From contig CATLIX010000012.1 of the NCBI GenBank assembly GCA_949959185.1, forward strand, positions 1-64,000: a DNA stretch of 64,000 nt, given 5' to 3'. Below are positions 52,612-62,397 of this stretch, piece by piece (position 1 is the first letter of the stretch; the number at the start of each line of letters is the position of its first letter). Under the pieces are notes generated by a model. It had not been told where the DNA came from, made no database searches, and worked only from the letters and a program-made list of their open reading frames with translations. Source of the DNA: an uncultured Eubacterium sp. (GTDB taxonomy: Bacteria; Bacillota; Clostridia; Lachnospirales; Lachnospiraceae). Position numbers and translations under genes: made by a program.

Positions 52612-53259
52612 TTATAACCGTTTCAGGATTCGCTCAATATCTTCTTTTTTGCCGATAACCATCAGGTGTTCTTCTTTGATAAATCTGTGATCTGCATCCG
52701 GCAGAAGACTGGTATGGCCATCCTGTTTGATTCCCAGAATACTGGCATTGTATGCCACACGAAAATTCACTTCTTTGATGGACCTGCCTATCCATTCTTC
52801 CAGAGGCTGAATCTCATAGATGGAGTATTCTCCCATCTCCATATAATCATATACATGGTTGGCACTGACCTTCACGGCAATCCGTTTGGCAATATCCCGG
52901 TCGGGATAGACCACCTCATCCGCTCCGTTCCGCAGCAGAAATTTAGCCTGGATATCTCTGGTAGCCTTGCTGATTACATAGGGTGCTCCCAAATCCTTCA
53001 GCAGACTGGTAATTTCCAGACTGCTCTGGAAATTTGTGCCAATACACACAAAACAGATATCAAAATTGCTGACTCCAAAACTTTTCAGCACTTCTTCTTT
53101 GGTACAGTCCCCGATTTTTGCACTGGTCACAAGAGACAGAATATCCTCCAGATTTTCTTCATTTTCATCCACTGCCATAACGTCATTTCCGTTTTTTACC
53201 AGACTCTGGCATAAATGCTTTCCAAATCTTCCCATTCCAATTACAAGGATTGATTTCAT
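52612..53259 (-). CDS. ktrA: Potassium uptake regulatory subunit KtrA/TrkA
   Basis: 215 residues. N-terminal RCK Rossmann fold ('ILVIGMGRFGKHLCQSL' 4-20, acidic 'VMAVDEN') binds nucleotides and gates the membrane subunit. A C-terminal TrkA_C domain (about 135-215, 'EMGEYSIYEIQPLEEWIGRS') binds a second ligand such as c-di-AMP in other Firmicutes. The gene starts 13 bp after the ktrB stop. Confidence 0.93.
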   Translation of the reverse strand: MKSILVIGMGRFGKHLCQSLVKNGNDVMAVDENEENLEDILSLVTSAKIGDCTKEEVLKSFGVSNFDICFVCIGTNFQSSLEITSLLKDLGAPYVISKATRDIQAKFLLRNGADEVVYPDRDIAKRIAVKVSANHVYDYMEMGEYSIYEIQPLEEWIGRSIKEVNFRVAYNASILGIKQDGHTSLLPDADHRFIKEEHLMVIGKKEDIERILKRL

Positions 53260-53271
53260 GTTCCTTTCCTC

Positions 53272-54606
53272 CTATCCGATTGTGATACGCTCTATGGGCA
53301 GTTTTACCAGGGAGCCCTGCTTTTTCTCCGTAAAAGATAATGCAAAGGACATACTTCCGATTCTTCCGCTGTACATCAGAAATATCAGAAGATATTTTGA
53401 CGCTGTGGTAACTTCCCTTGTAATTCCCGTTGAAATTCCTACCGTCCCGATTGCTGAAAATATTTCCATAAAAATATCCGACAAAGGCAGAGCAGTTTCC
53501 AGGCCGCACATGAGCAGAGCGGCAACGGAAGCCAGCAGCATGTTAATAAAAAACACGGTACTTGCTTTTTTGATGGAATCTTCATCCAGCCTTCTTCCAA
53601 AAATATTCAGTCCCTTTTTATTCCGCAAACTGGACCAGATATACAGCAGAATCACCATCATGGTAGTGGTTTTCACACCGCCTGCTGTGGAACCGGGGCT
53701 CCCTCCAATAAACATCAGAATCACCGTCAGAAGTCTGGTAGCCTCCGTATAGGCGCCGGTATCCGTGGTATTAAATCCCGCTGTTCTGGGCGTAACTGCT
53801 CCGAATACGGAAGACAGAATCTGTCCTTTTGCATCCATGTCTGCCAGCAGATTTTCCCGCTCGAACAGATAAAAACAGATACTTCCCGCCACAATCAGCA
53901 CCAGTGTCATGGTAAGGACAATTTTCGTATGCAGCATATATTTTTTTACCTTCCATTTGTGAACGGAAATATCATCCCATACAATAAACCCAATACCGCC
54001 CAGAATAATCAGGGCCATAATCACCAGATTTATCAGTATGTCATCATAATACATGGTCAGCGACCCATAGGGTTCAAACTGACCCATCAAATCAAATCCT
54101 GCGTTGCAGAAAGCGGAAATGGAATGAAAGATACCATACCAGATTCCTTTCAGCCAGCCAAATCTTGGAATAAACCTTATCATCAGCAGGACTGCTCCTG
54201 TTCCTTCGATTATTGCCGTATAGAAGACGATTTTTCTCACCAGACGTACTGCTCCGCCAATATGCAGGGTATTGACGCTCTCCTGAATCAGATTTCGCTC
54301 TTTCAGGCCAATCCGGCGTTTCAGAAAAATGGAAAAAAAGATTCCTATGGTAATAAACCCCAGCCCGCCGGTCTGAATCAGCACCAGAATCACAACCTGT
54401 CCAAACAGCGTCCAGTTGCTGTATGTGTCCACCACCACCAGCCCTGTCACGCAGGTGCTGCTGGTAGACGTAAAAAGGGCATTCAGAAATCCTGCGCTTT
54501 CTCCGCTTCTGGATGCTGCCGGCAGCATCAGCAGTACAGTTCCGGCTATGATAATCAGTAAAAATCCCAGTGCAATAGTCTGCACTCTGCTTAATCTCCG
54601 AGTCAT
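53272..54606 (-). CDS. ktrB: Potassium transporter membrane subunit KtrB/TrkH
   Basis: About 444 residues from the ATG at 54606 with AGGAGG upstream. Four repeated M1-P-M2 units give selectivity-loop glycines at 'STCVTGLVVVD', 'ISAFCNAGFDLMG', 'TPRTAGFNTTD' and 'IGTVGISTGITRE'. The pore protein takes up K+ (or Na+) under control of the RCK subunit encoded next. The operon leader contains the large palindromic repeat at 54666-54763. Confidence 0.94.
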   Translation of the reverse strand: MTRRLSRVQTIALGFLLIIIAGTVLLMLPAASRSGESAGFLNALFTSTSSTCVTGLVVVDTYSNWTLFGQVVILVLIQTGGLGFITIGIFFSIFLKRRIGLKERNLIQESVNTLHIGGAVRLVRKIVFYTAIIEGTGAVLLMIRFIPRFGWLKGIWYGIFHSISAFCNAGFDLMGQFEPYGSLTMYYDDILINLVIMALIILGGIGFIVWDDISVHKWKVKKYMLHTKIVLTMTLVLIVAGSICFYLFERENLLADMDAKGQILSSVFGAVTPRTAGFNTTDTGAYTEATRLLTVILMFIGGSPGSTAGGVKTTTMMVILLYIWSSLRNKKGLNIFGRRLDEDSIKKASTVFFINMLLASVAALLMCGLETALPLSDIFMEIFSAIGTVGISTGITREVTTASKYLLIFLMYSGRIGSMSFALSFTEKKQGSLVKLPIERITIG

Positions 54607-54665
54607 AATATTTCCTCCTATCCGCCAATTATACAAAACTCTTCCGGAACTGTAAAGCCAGAAAA

Positions 54666-54763
54666 TGGGACTATCGCAAAATAGCCGCTATATACAGGTT
54701 ATGGCTTCAGATTCCAGGGCCTTATCCTGTATGACACAAAGGCTGTATTCTGCAACAGTCCCA
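54666..54763. repeat. Large palindromic intergenic repeat, copy 2
   Basis: Arms TGGGACTATCGCAAAATAG and CTGTATTCTGCAACAGTCCCA pair imperfectly across 98 bp; the inside (CTATATACAGG.../...CCTGTAT) is also largely self-complementary. Size and layout match 19097-19190: GGG-N3-T-N-GCAAAA followed by GCCG(C/G)TATA. The outer arms differ between copies but stay complementary. Confidence 0.65.
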
Positions 54764-54835
54764 CTTATTATAATTTCTTTATTCCATCCTTTTATGCAGC
54801 CTCTGGCATTTTACGCATAAAGAGATTGCACAGAT

Positions 54836-56161
54836 TTAATATTTCCCGAAATCGCCTTCCAGAGAAATAATCTTTTCATTGTCATCTGACTTGCTGTAAA
54901 TATCCGAATCTGTGGAGGCACTGAATCTGCTTCCATTGTCTTTCAGCTTGTAATTTCCTACCAGACTGCGCAATGTTGCCGCCTGATTTGACAGCTCTTC
55001 GCTGGCTGCCGCACATTCTTCGCTGGTTGCGGAATTTGTCTGAGTTACCTGCGATACCTGATTGATTGCCTGATCGATCTGTGTAACTGCCGTTGCCTGG
55101 TCATTGGATGCCACTGCAATACTGTGGGTCAGCTCTACCACATGTTCAATCTTGCTCATAATCTCTGACAGAGATCCGCTGGTCTCTTTTGCTATCTTGG
55201 AGCCCAGTCCTACCTTGTGGATAGAATCCTCAATCATTTCCGCCGTCTCACTGGCCGCAGAAGCACTCTTGCCTGCAAGACTCCGCACTTCTTCCGCCAC
55301 AACCGCAAAACCTTTGCCGTGAACGCCTGCCCTTGCCGCTTCCACCGCCGCATTTAAGGCAAGAATATTGGTCTGGAAAGCAATGTCGTCAATTACTTTG
55401 ATAATCTTGGAAATATTCTCAGAAGCCTCGTTGATATCTGTCATGGCACTCATCATTTCCGTCATGCTGTCATTTATATTAATGGCTTCTTTACCCATAT
55501 TTTCCACAAGGTCGTTTGCTTCATTAATCTGTTCCACATTCACCTTGGTTCTCTCTGCAATTTCATTCATGGAAGCTGTAATTTCTTCGGTAGCGCTTGC
55601 CTGCTGTGTTGCGCCCTGCGCCAGAGCCTGGCTTGCGTCTGATACCTGTTCCGCGCCAACCGTTACCTGCATGGTAGACTCTCTGATATCGGAAAGCATT
55701 CGGTTGTTTTCCCGGATAATACCTTCCAGTGCATTACCCAGAACGTCCTTGGAGCCTTTGGGTTTTACATCTGCAGTCAGGTCACCCACTGCAATCATTT
55801 CGGAAATCTCGCCCTGATACTTAATGTTATCAATAATCTTCTGGAATTCATCTACCACCTCGCCAAACTCATCATTTTTCAGTTTGGTAAGTGTAATATT
55901 TGCATTACCTACGGCGATTTCTCTTGCAGCCTCACTCAGAATATCCAGTGAACGCCGGATATCTCTCAGAATACTGACAGACAGACCAATGGAAAAACTT
56001 AACGTTACTACCAGCAGGACTGCCAGAATAATCTGTTCCCGCAAAGTCTCTGCATCTGAGGAAGCCAGAACATTATAGCTGATCAGTCCCATTGCGAGAA
56101 TCAACACGCCGATAATTGCAAAACCGGCAATCAACCGTGTCCGCATTTTCATATCTTTCAT
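54836..56161 (-). CDS. Methyl-accepting chemotaxis protein without a ligand-binding domain
   Basis: About 441 residues from the ATG at 56161 (AGGAGG upstream). Two membrane segments ('[20 protein letters not shown]' and '[20 protein letters not shown]') are joined by only about 15 residues ([14 protein letters not shown]), so there is no external sensor. A HAMP-like segment and a long coiled coil follow, with the conserved hairpin tip '[20 protein letters not shown]' then '[20 protein letters not shown]'. It lacks a CheR-tethering pentapeptide. It is the last gene of the chemosensory operon, 17 bp after cheW (which ends at 56214). Confidence 0.93.
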   Translation of the reverse strand: MKDMKMRTRLIAGFAIIGVLILAMGLISYNVLASSDAETLREQIILAVLLVVTLSFSIGLSVSILRDIRRSLDILSEAAREIAVGNANITLTKLKNDEFGEVVDEFQKIIDNIKYQGEISEMIAVGDLTADVKPKGSKDVLGNALEGIIRENNRMLSDIRESTMQVTVGAEQVSDASQALAQGATQQASATEEITASMNEIAERTKVNVEQINEANDLVENMGKEAININDSMTEMMSAMTDINEASENISKIIKVIDDIAFQTNILALNAAVEAARAGVHGKGFAVVAEEVRSLAGKSASAASETAEMIEDSIHKVGLGSKIAKETSGSLSEIMSKIEHVVELTHSIAVASNDQATAVTQIDQAINQVSQVTQTNSATSEECAAASEELSNQAATLRSLVGNYKLKDNGSRFSASTDSDIYSKSDDNEKIISLEGDFGKY

Positions 56162-56213
56162 CAATCTTATCCTCCTTGTTATCTTCCCATTATACAAATT
56201 TGATATTTTCGAA

Positions 56214-56717
56214 TTATTCCGGTAATGCCGGGTCTTCGTCCCTGATAAGTTTTTCCGGATCTAACAATAACTTTACTTCATCTGCCACCCTTACAAGGCC
56301 GAACACATATTTATCTCTTCCATAACTGTTCTGATTTAACGATGGAGGCGGGATGATACTCTTCTCGTCAATGGAAATAACATCTGCAATCTGTTCCACA
56401 ATCAGGCCTACCATAGTACCTTTTACATCAATCACAATAATGCAGGTACGGTCCATATATTCAAATGGCTCCTGCCTGAAACGTATCTTCACATCAATCA
56501 CCGGTATGATTTTCCCCCGGATATTAATCAGGCCCTTAATGTAATCCTCCACTTCCGGAACCGGCGTGATTGCCTGCGTGCCGATAATTTCATTTACATA
56601 ATTAATTGCGATTCCATAATATTCGTCACCTATGCGGAAGGTCATGAACATCCCTTTCTGGGAATCTTCTTCCAGTTCTTCCAGTTCATCCAATTCATCC
56701 ATTAATTCTTCTGCCAT
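56214..56717 (-). CDS. cheW: Chemotaxis coupling protein CheW
   Basis: 167 residues. Couples the receptor to CheA. The acidic N-terminal tail ([19 protein letters not shown]) is unusual and precedes a standard CheW fold: '[20 protein letters not shown]', '[20 protein letters not shown]' and '[20 protein letters not shown]'. It starts 3 bp after the cheA stop. Confidence 0.94.
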   Translation of the reverse strand: MAEELMDELDELEELEEDSQKGMFMTFRIGDEYYGIAINYVNEIIGTQAITPVPEVEDYIKGLINIRGKIIPVIDVKIRFRQEPFEYMDRTCIIVIDVKGTMVGLIVEQIADVISIDEKSIIPPPSLNQNSYGRDKYVFGLVRVADEVKLLLDPEKLIRDEDPALPE

Positions 56718-56720
56718 GGC

Positions 56721-58856
56721 TTAACTCCTTTCCTGTCCGGCAATTAACCCTGCAATATCCAGAATCAACGCAATGCTTCCATCCCCAAGCTGGGTGCATC
56801 CGGAAAGTCCCTGCACTTTTTTTATGTAGGAAGGAATTGGCTTTACTACAATCTCCTGCTCTGCAATCAACTGGTCAATGAATACGCAGACATATTTATT
56901 TTCGTGCTCCAGCACCACTACGATACCTTCTTCGATATCTGTGTTTGACCCTGCCAGATGATACATTTCATTCAGTCTGATGAAGGGATAACACTCGCCC
57001 CGAAGCATTACATACTCTTCCCCGTCCGGCTCTTTTACAATCATATCCCTGCTGATTCTGACAAATTCTTTTACTGCATTTGTCTCAATCACAAAGGTGG
57101 AACTGCCAACCTGCATGACTATTCCATTGATGATGGCCAGTGTCAGCGGAATCTTCATAATCATTTCAGAACCGGCGCCTTCCACGCTGTCAATTTCCAG
57201 CTTGCCGCCGATGGTCTGAATGTTCTTCACTACCACATCCATTCCCACGCCGCGGCCGGAATACTCGGTCACCTGTTCTTTTGTGGAAAATCCTGCATAG
57301 GTAATAAACTGATAAATTTCCTTATCGCTAAAGTCAGACATGGGCCGGTTGCCAATCAGACCATTATTTTTTGCCTTGTTATACAGCACTTCCCTGTTCA
57401 GTCCCTTACCGTCGTCTCTTACAATAATATACACCTTACCGCCCTCATTTTTGGCTTCCAGTGTAATCTTCCCTCTGGGATTTTTACCGGCGGCGATACG
57501 GGTCTCTTTATCTTCAATTCCATGGTCTACGGAATTCCGGATTAAATGCATCAGCGGATCGGAAATATGCTCAATGATATTCTTGTCAACTTCCGTATTC
57601 TCGCCGATTACCTCCAGCTCAATATCTTTTCCCAGTTTTCTGGATACATCAAACACAATACGGTTCATCTTCTGGAATGTATTGGTCAGAGGCATCATAC
57701 GCATGGACATAATCACATCCTGCAGTTCTGTGGTAATCTTGGAAAGCTGTCCTGCCGCTTTCTGGAAATTACTCAGATCCAGTCCGGCAACCTTCAAATC
57801 CGGATTCTGCAGTACAACCGCCTCGGAAATAACAAGCTCCCCTATCATATCCATCAATGCGTCCATCTTCTCCACATTTACGCTGATATAAGACTGTTTG
57901 GGAGAGGGCTTGGGATGATTCTTGGCCAGCTTCTTGCCTTTTCCGGTTTCTTTATTCTTAATGACATAATCGCCCGGCGCCGGCTCTTTCTTCTCTTCCT
58001 TTTTCCCTTCTTCCTTTTTCTCCTTATCATCCATTTCAATGATAATCTGTTCCGGTCCATGGTCATGGAAGCCCATCTCAAATTCCTGCTGGGTGCAGTC
58101 GTTAATTTCCACCCGCTCCATGCCGGAAGTATCTCCGATGGCACTCAGTATTTCCTCACTGGAACACTGGCACTTAATCAGCATATGGAATCCGTCTTCC
58201 AGAATAACAGCTCCGCTTTCCTCATTGGAAATAATATCGTCCGGCATATATTCCATATCGTCCGTAATTTCCTTCAGGGAATATACGGCGGTATAAGCCC
58301 GGATATTACACATCTGCGTATCGCTTCGATAGTAAATGGACGCCTTATAATATTTAAAACTCTCGCTTCCGGTAGGCGCAATATAAAACTGGCTGGGCTC
58401 TACATAGGTATTTTCCGGCGGCAGTTCCTCGCCTTTTTCCTCAATACCGGATTTGATTTTTTTCAGGAATTTATCAATATCATCCACAATTTTGGTTTCG
58501 TCACCGTCAGGCGTCTCACCGTCTTTAATCTTATCCAGCTCTCCTGTAATGAAATCGGCCACATCCAGAACATGATCCACCAGTTCCAGATGAGGTACAT
58601 TTTCCGGACTGGATTCTCTTAAATAATAAAATACGTCTTCCAGCTTATGGGATACCTTCGTGATATTTTCATACATCATAATACCCGAAGAACCTTTTAT
58701 CGTATGCATGACACGGAAAATTTCATTGATGGAGGTTTCATCAAAACAATCTTCATCTTTCTTTTCCAGAACAATATTCTGGAGTGTTTCCAGGAGCTGT
58801 TCGCTCTCATATAAAAACATATCCAGCATACTGTCCGTATTAAAATCTTCTGCCAT
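56721..58856 (-). CDS. cheA: Chemotaxis histidine kinase CheA
   Basis: 711 residues. P1 Hpt with phospho-His in 'FRVMHTIKGSSGIMMYENIT' (about 51); a P2-like region to 250 and a Lys/Glu-rich linker; P3 dimer helices ('ISVNVEKMDALMDMIGELVI' near 325); P4 ATPase with N box 'PLMHLIRNSVDHGIEDKETR', 'VRDDGKGLNRE' and 'GRGVGMDVVVKNI'; P5 CheW-like end. All catalytic parts look intact. Central gene of the operon between the cheY-like gene and cheW. Confidence 0.95.
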   Translation of the reverse strand: MAEDFNTDSMLDMFLYESEQLLETLQNIVLEKKDEDCFDETSINEIFRVMHTIKGSSGIMMYENITKVSHKLEDVFYYLRESSPENVPHLELVDHVLDVADFITGELDKIKDGETPDGDETKIVDDIDKFLKKIKSGIEEKGEELPPENTYVEPSQFYIAPTGSESFKYYKASIYYRSDTQMCNIRAYTAVYSLKEITDDMEYMPDDIISNEESGAVILEDGFHMLIKCQCSSEEILSAIGDTSGMERVEINDCTQQEFEMGFHDHGPEQIIIEMDDKEKKEEGKKEEKKEPAPGDYVIKNKETGKGKKLAKNHPKPSPKQSYISVNVEKMDALMDMIGELVISEAVVLQNPDLKVAGLDLSNFQKAAGQLSKITTELQDVIMSMRMMPLTNTFQKMNRIVFDVSRKLGKDIELEVIGENTEVDKNIIEHISDPLMHLIRNSVDHGIEDKETRIAAGKNPRGKITLEAKNEGGKVYIIVRDDGKGLNREVLYNKAKNNGLIGNRPMSDFSDKEIYQFITYAGFSTKEQVTEYSGRGVGMDVVVKNIQTIGGKLEIDSVEGAGSEMIMKIPLTLAIINGIVMQVGSSTFVIETNAVKEFVRISRDMIVKEPDGEEYVMLRGECYPFIRLNEMYHLAGSNTDIEEGIVVVLEHENKYVCVFIDQLIAEQEIVVKPIPSYIKKVQGLSGCTQLGDGSIALILDIAGLIAGQERS

Positions 58857-58909
58857 TTTTTAGCCCCCTTTCTTCCCATTGTACTTTTTTGAACTGTTTC
58901 TCTCTGATG

Positions 58910-59305
58910 TCATTTTATCAGCTCCAGTTTCTTCAGAATCATTTCAAATTTATTCAGGTCAATGGGCTTGCCGGAATACACAGTGCATCCCATTTCAAAC
59001 GCTTTCTTCACATTTCTCTCTTCATTCAGCGCGGTGGTCATAATAATCTTCACACCGTCAGTTCCCTGAATCCCCCGTTCCTTTTCAATATCACGGATGG
59101 CTTTCAGTGCCTGATAACCGTCCAGTACGGGCATCATAACGTCCAGACAGATTAAATCATAAGGTTCTCCGTCTTCCAGCGCCATTAAAAATGCATCCAC
59201 AGCTTCTTCGCCATCTACGGTAATATCACAGTCTCCATATTTTTCGAGATAATTTGTCATAAATTTGCGGCTTGCGAAGTCGTCTTCCGCCAGTAAAATC
59301 TTCAT
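58910..59305 (-). CDS. Single-domain response regulator (CheY-like)
   Basis: 131 residues: a receiver only. Acidic pair in 'ILLAEDDFASRKFM', phospho-Asp in 'LICLDVMMPVLDGYQAL' (about 57), and Lys in 'YSGKPIDLNKFE'. It is 54 bp after the cheA start side of the operon and presumably accepts phosphate from CheA. Whether it drives a flagellar motor cannot be told: no flagellar gene is in the window, and the sequence is closer to generic receivers than to motile-type CheY. Confidence 0.88.
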   Translation of the reverse strand: MKILLAEDDFASRKFMTNYLEKYGDCDITVDGEEAVDAFLMALEDGEPYDLICLDVMMPVLDGYQALKAIRDIEKERGIQGTDGVKIIMTTALNEERNVKKAFEMGCTVYSGKPIDLNKFEMILKKLELIK

Positions 59306-59322
59306 ATCCTCTACTCTCCTTT

Positions 59323-60345
59323 CTAAGTCGCTTTTAAAACACTGTATACTTTATTTGCTATATTCGAAAGTTCCGTCTGATACTGAACGGCCCCAATATC
59401 ATAAGCAACTTTTGGCATACCGTAAACCACACAGCTGGCCTCATCCTGACCGATGGTGATGGCTCCCGCCTTTCTCATTTCCAGCAGTCCTTTGGCTCCG
59501 TCTCCTCCCATACCGGTAAGAATCACGCCTACCGCGTCTTTCTTTGCCGTCTTTGCCACAGACTGAAACAGCACATCCACAGAGGGGCAGTGCCCGCTGA
59601 CTTTTTCACCGGCCTTACATTCCACCTGATACATGCCGTTTACTTTCACCAGACGCATCTGTTTGTCTCCGGGAGCAATCAGCACCTGGCCCGGCATTAC
59701 CCTGTCCCCGGTAACTGCTTCTTTGACTGCCACCTGACACTGGTTATTCAGCCTGTTGGCATACATCTGGGTAAATCCGGGAGGCATATGCTGTACAATT
59801 ACCACTCCCGGAATATCCTTCCGGAACTGGCGCACCACGTCAAAAATAGCTTCTGTTCCTCCGGTGGAGGCTCCGATGGCTATCAGCATATTGCTTTTCA
59901 GGTTCGCCCTGTTATTCACCGGAAATGATTCCGGACGTTTCATTTTTCCAACTTTGACTGTGGACGCAATCTTTATCTTGGTTCCCAGCTCTTTTCTCAG
60001 AAAAGAGCTGACTTTATTGCGGTCTATGGTATTGGGCTTACAGACAAAATCCACCGCTCCTGCTTCCATGGCGTCAAATACCTTCTCATCCATGGCACTG
60101 ATAACCACTACGGGTAATGGATACTGAGGCAGCAGCTTTCTCAGAAATTCAATTCCGCCCATCCGCGGCATTTCCACATCCAGTGTCATAACATCCGGAC
60201 GGTACTTAAGGATTGCATCCCGCGCCGCATAAGCGTCTCCTGCCTGTGCCACTACTTCTATGGCCGGATCTTCACTCAGGCTCTGTACCAACAGATTGCG
60301 AAACAGCATGGAATCATCTACTACTAATACTTTAATCTTACGCAT
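59323..60345 (-). CDS. cheB: Chemotaxis methylesterase CheB
   Basis: 340 residues. Receiver (1-120, phospho-Asp in 'VMTLDVEMPRMGGIEFL') followed by a methylesterase domain with catalytic Ser in 'AIGASTGGTEAIFDV' (about 168), His in 'VIVQHMPPGFTQMYA' and Asp in 'LTGMGGDGAKGLLEMR'. Removes methyl groups from MCP glutamates. Encoded between cheR and the cheY-like gene. Confidence 0.96.
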   Translation of the reverse strand: MRKIKVLVVDDSMLFRNLLVQSLSEDPAIEVVAQAGDAYAARDAILKYRPDVMTLDVEMPRMGGIEFLRKLLPQYPLPVVVISAMDEKVFDAMEAGAVDFVCKPNTIDRNKVSSFLRKELGTKIKIASTVKVGKMKRPESFPVNNRANLKSNMLIAIGASTGGTEAIFDVVRQFRKDIPGVVIVQHMPPGFTQMYANRLNNQCQVAVKEAVTGDRVMPGQVLIAPGDKQMRLVKVNGMYQVECKAGEKVSGHCPSVDVLFQSVAKTAKKDAVGVILTGMGGDGAKGLLEMRKAGAITIGQDEASCVVYGMPKVAYDIGAVQYQTELSNIANKVYSVLKAT

Positions 60346-60405
60346 TCCATCTTCCTGCTTTCCTTTATACTTAAACCTTATCCGCTTATATCTGCTCTGC
60401 TTCCT

Positions 60406-61209
60406 TTATTTTCGATATATTGATGGTTCCACGTACTGAAAATTCGTCCCTTTTCTGTCAATGGATTCCGTAGTCCCCACAAACAGATAACCTCCCGGCT
60501 CCAGATAATCGTATACCTTTCGAAGAAGCTGCAGTTTGGTATTGTCATCAAAGTAAATCATCACATTGCGCATAAACACCACATGAAATTTTTTACGAAA
60601 GGGAAACGGGTTCATCAGATTGAACTGCCGGAAAATTAATTCCTGTTTTAACTCCGGCGTCACCTGATACTCCAGCTCATTTACTCTTTTAAAGAAGCGC
60701 CTTTTCCATCCTTCCGGAAGAGGATCGATCTGCTCTTTCAGATATTTCCCCCTCTGGGCCTGCTCTAATACTTTCGTGGAAAGGTCTGTGGCAAGCACCC
60801 TGGTATCCCACATCTTATGATCCAGTCCAAAGAAATCTTTCAATACCATGGCAATGGTATAGGGCTCTTCTCCCGTAGAAGATGCGGCAGACCAGATCCG
60901 AACATCTCTTTTGCCTGCTTCCTTTGCCTTAATCTGAGGAAGCACCACCTTCCTCATAAAATCCATATGCTCGAATTCCCTCATAAAATATGTATGATTG
61001 GTAGTTAATACGTTAATCAGATTTCTCGCTTCTTCTCCTTTGGGATTCTTTTCAACCTTTGTCATGTACTCATCATATCCGCTGTAGCCATTCCGCAGAA
61101 GATAATTTTCCATTCTCCCATTTACCAGTATTTGTTTTCCAGTGAGATCTATGCCATACTTCTGCTTCACGTATACTACAATCCGATGAAATTCCTGTTC
61201 CGTAATCAT
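60406..61209 (-). CDS. cheR: Chemotaxis methyltransferase CheR
   Basis: 267 residues. The N-terminal helical domain ('NVLTTNHTYFMREFEHMDFM') and the SAM domain with 'VRIWSAASSTGEEPYTIAMV', 'VLATDLSTKVLEQAQRGKY' and 'VVFMRNVMIYFDDNTKLQLL' are complete. It adds methyl groups to the receptor signalling helices. Followed by cheB after 60 bp. Confidence 0.96.
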   Translation of the reverse strand: MITEQEFHRIVVYVKQKYGIDLTGKQILVNGRMENYLLRNGYSGYDEYMTKVEKNPKGEEARNLINVLTTNHTYFMREFEHMDFMRKVVLPQIKAKEAGKRDVRIWSAASSTGEEPYTIAMVLKDFFGLDHKMWDTRVLATDLSTKVLEQAQRGKYLKEQIDPLPEGWKRRFFKRVNELEYQVTPELKQELIFRQFNLMNPFPFRKKFHVVFMRNVMIYFDDNTKLQLLRKVYDYLEPGGYLFVGTTESIDRKGTNFQYVEPSIYRK

Positions 61210-61310
61210 AACTCCATACTCCTGTCACATAAACTTCTATCAGATTTCATACTCCTGTACCATATCTTCTATGGTACTATATTCATCTTTATTTGTCAAT
61301 TCCGTTACCA

Positions 61311-62396
61311 TTATCCTTCTGCATGATGAAGCTGTTTCTGCACCTTCAGAAATACATCTACAATCTCCGGATCAAAAAACGTGCCGCTCCCTTCTTCTAT
61401 GATTTTCAGGCTTTCTTCCTTGCTGTACGCTTTTTTGTAACACCGTTCTCCCAGCAGTGTATCATAAATATCCACGATAATGGTAATTCTTGCCGACAAA
61501 GGTATATTTTTCCCATGAAGCTGTTCCGGATATCCGGTACCGTCCCAGCGGGCATGGTGATAACGGGCAATTTCAATGGCCATGGGCAGAAAACTGTTTT
61601 CCGGCGTGCTGTCATATACCCGCTCCAGAATTGCCGCTCCCTGCTCCACATGACGCTTCACAATCTCCATTTCTTTCGGCTCCAGAGGCCCCGGTTTTGC
61701 CAGAATATTGCATGGCGTCTGTATTTTTCCAATATCATGAAGTCTGGATGCCACTCCTATGGTATCAATAAAACTTTCCGACACTTCTTCTGAAAATTCC
61801 GGACTGAACTGAAGGCTCTGAGCCAGCAGACGACAGTTATAAGCCACATTGTCCAGATGGAATCTGGTATCCGTGTCTTTCCCTTCTGTCAGAGTGGCCA
61901 GCGCATACAGAATATTCTTCTGTTCTTCCTCAATCCGTCTGGCCTGACTGCTGATTACGCTGTGCAGGCGGCGGTTGCTCAGCTCAAGCTCCTGCTGCAT
62001 CTCATAAATCTTCAGGTGATTTTTTACACGCATGGTAACTTCCGTCACCTCAAAAGGTTTTCCAATATAGTCCACAGCGCCCAGTTTAAATCCCCTGACT
62101 TTATCTTCGCTGGAATCTGCCGCCGAAATAAAAATAATGGGAATATCTCTGGTAATGGGATTTTCTTTCAGTCTTTCACAGAATTCATATCCATCCATTT
62201 CCGGCATAAACACATCCAGAAGAATTAACTGAGGCAGACTTTCTGCAATCAGCTTCGTGGCCTCGCCGGCACTGGCAGCACATCTGGGCGTATAACCCAT
62301 TTCCAGAATAATATTTTCCAAAATCATCAGGTTGGCGTCCACATCATCCACAATCAGGATTTGAGGTACACTGCCGGGCCTTTCCATATTTTCCAT
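61311..62396 (-). CDS. Response regulator with an intact HD-GYP phosphodiesterase domain
   Basis: 361 residues. Receiver 1-130 (phospho-Asp in 'QLILLDVFMPEMDGYEF', Lys in 'YIGKPFEVTEV'), a coiled linker, then HD-GYP. Metal and catalytic motifs are complete: 'ASRLHDIGKIQTPCNILAKP', 'IARYHHARWDGTGYPEQLHG' and 'ITIIVDIYDTLLG'. Predicted to break down c-di-GMP when phosphorylated. It is the second gene of the operon, one base after the PAS kinase gene, which links chemosensing to a second messenger. Confidence 0.92.
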   Translation of the reverse strand: MENMERPGSVPQILIVDDVDANLMILENIILEMGYTPRCAASAGEATKLIAESLPQLILLDVFMPEMDGYEFCERLKENPITRDIPIIFISAADSSEDKVRGFKLGAVDYIGKPFEVTEVTMRVKNHLKIYEMQQELELSNRRLHSVISSQARRIEEEQKNILYALATLTEGKDTDTRFHLDNVAYNCRLLAQSLQFSPEFSEEVSESFIDTIGVASRLHDIGKIQTPCNILAKPGPLEPKEMEIVKRHVEQGAAILERVYDSTPENSFLPMAIEIARYHHARWDGTGYPEQLHGKNIPLSARITIIVDIYDTLLGERCYKKAYSKEESLKIIEEGSGTFFDPEIVDVFLKVQKQLHHAEG

Positions 62397-62397
62397 A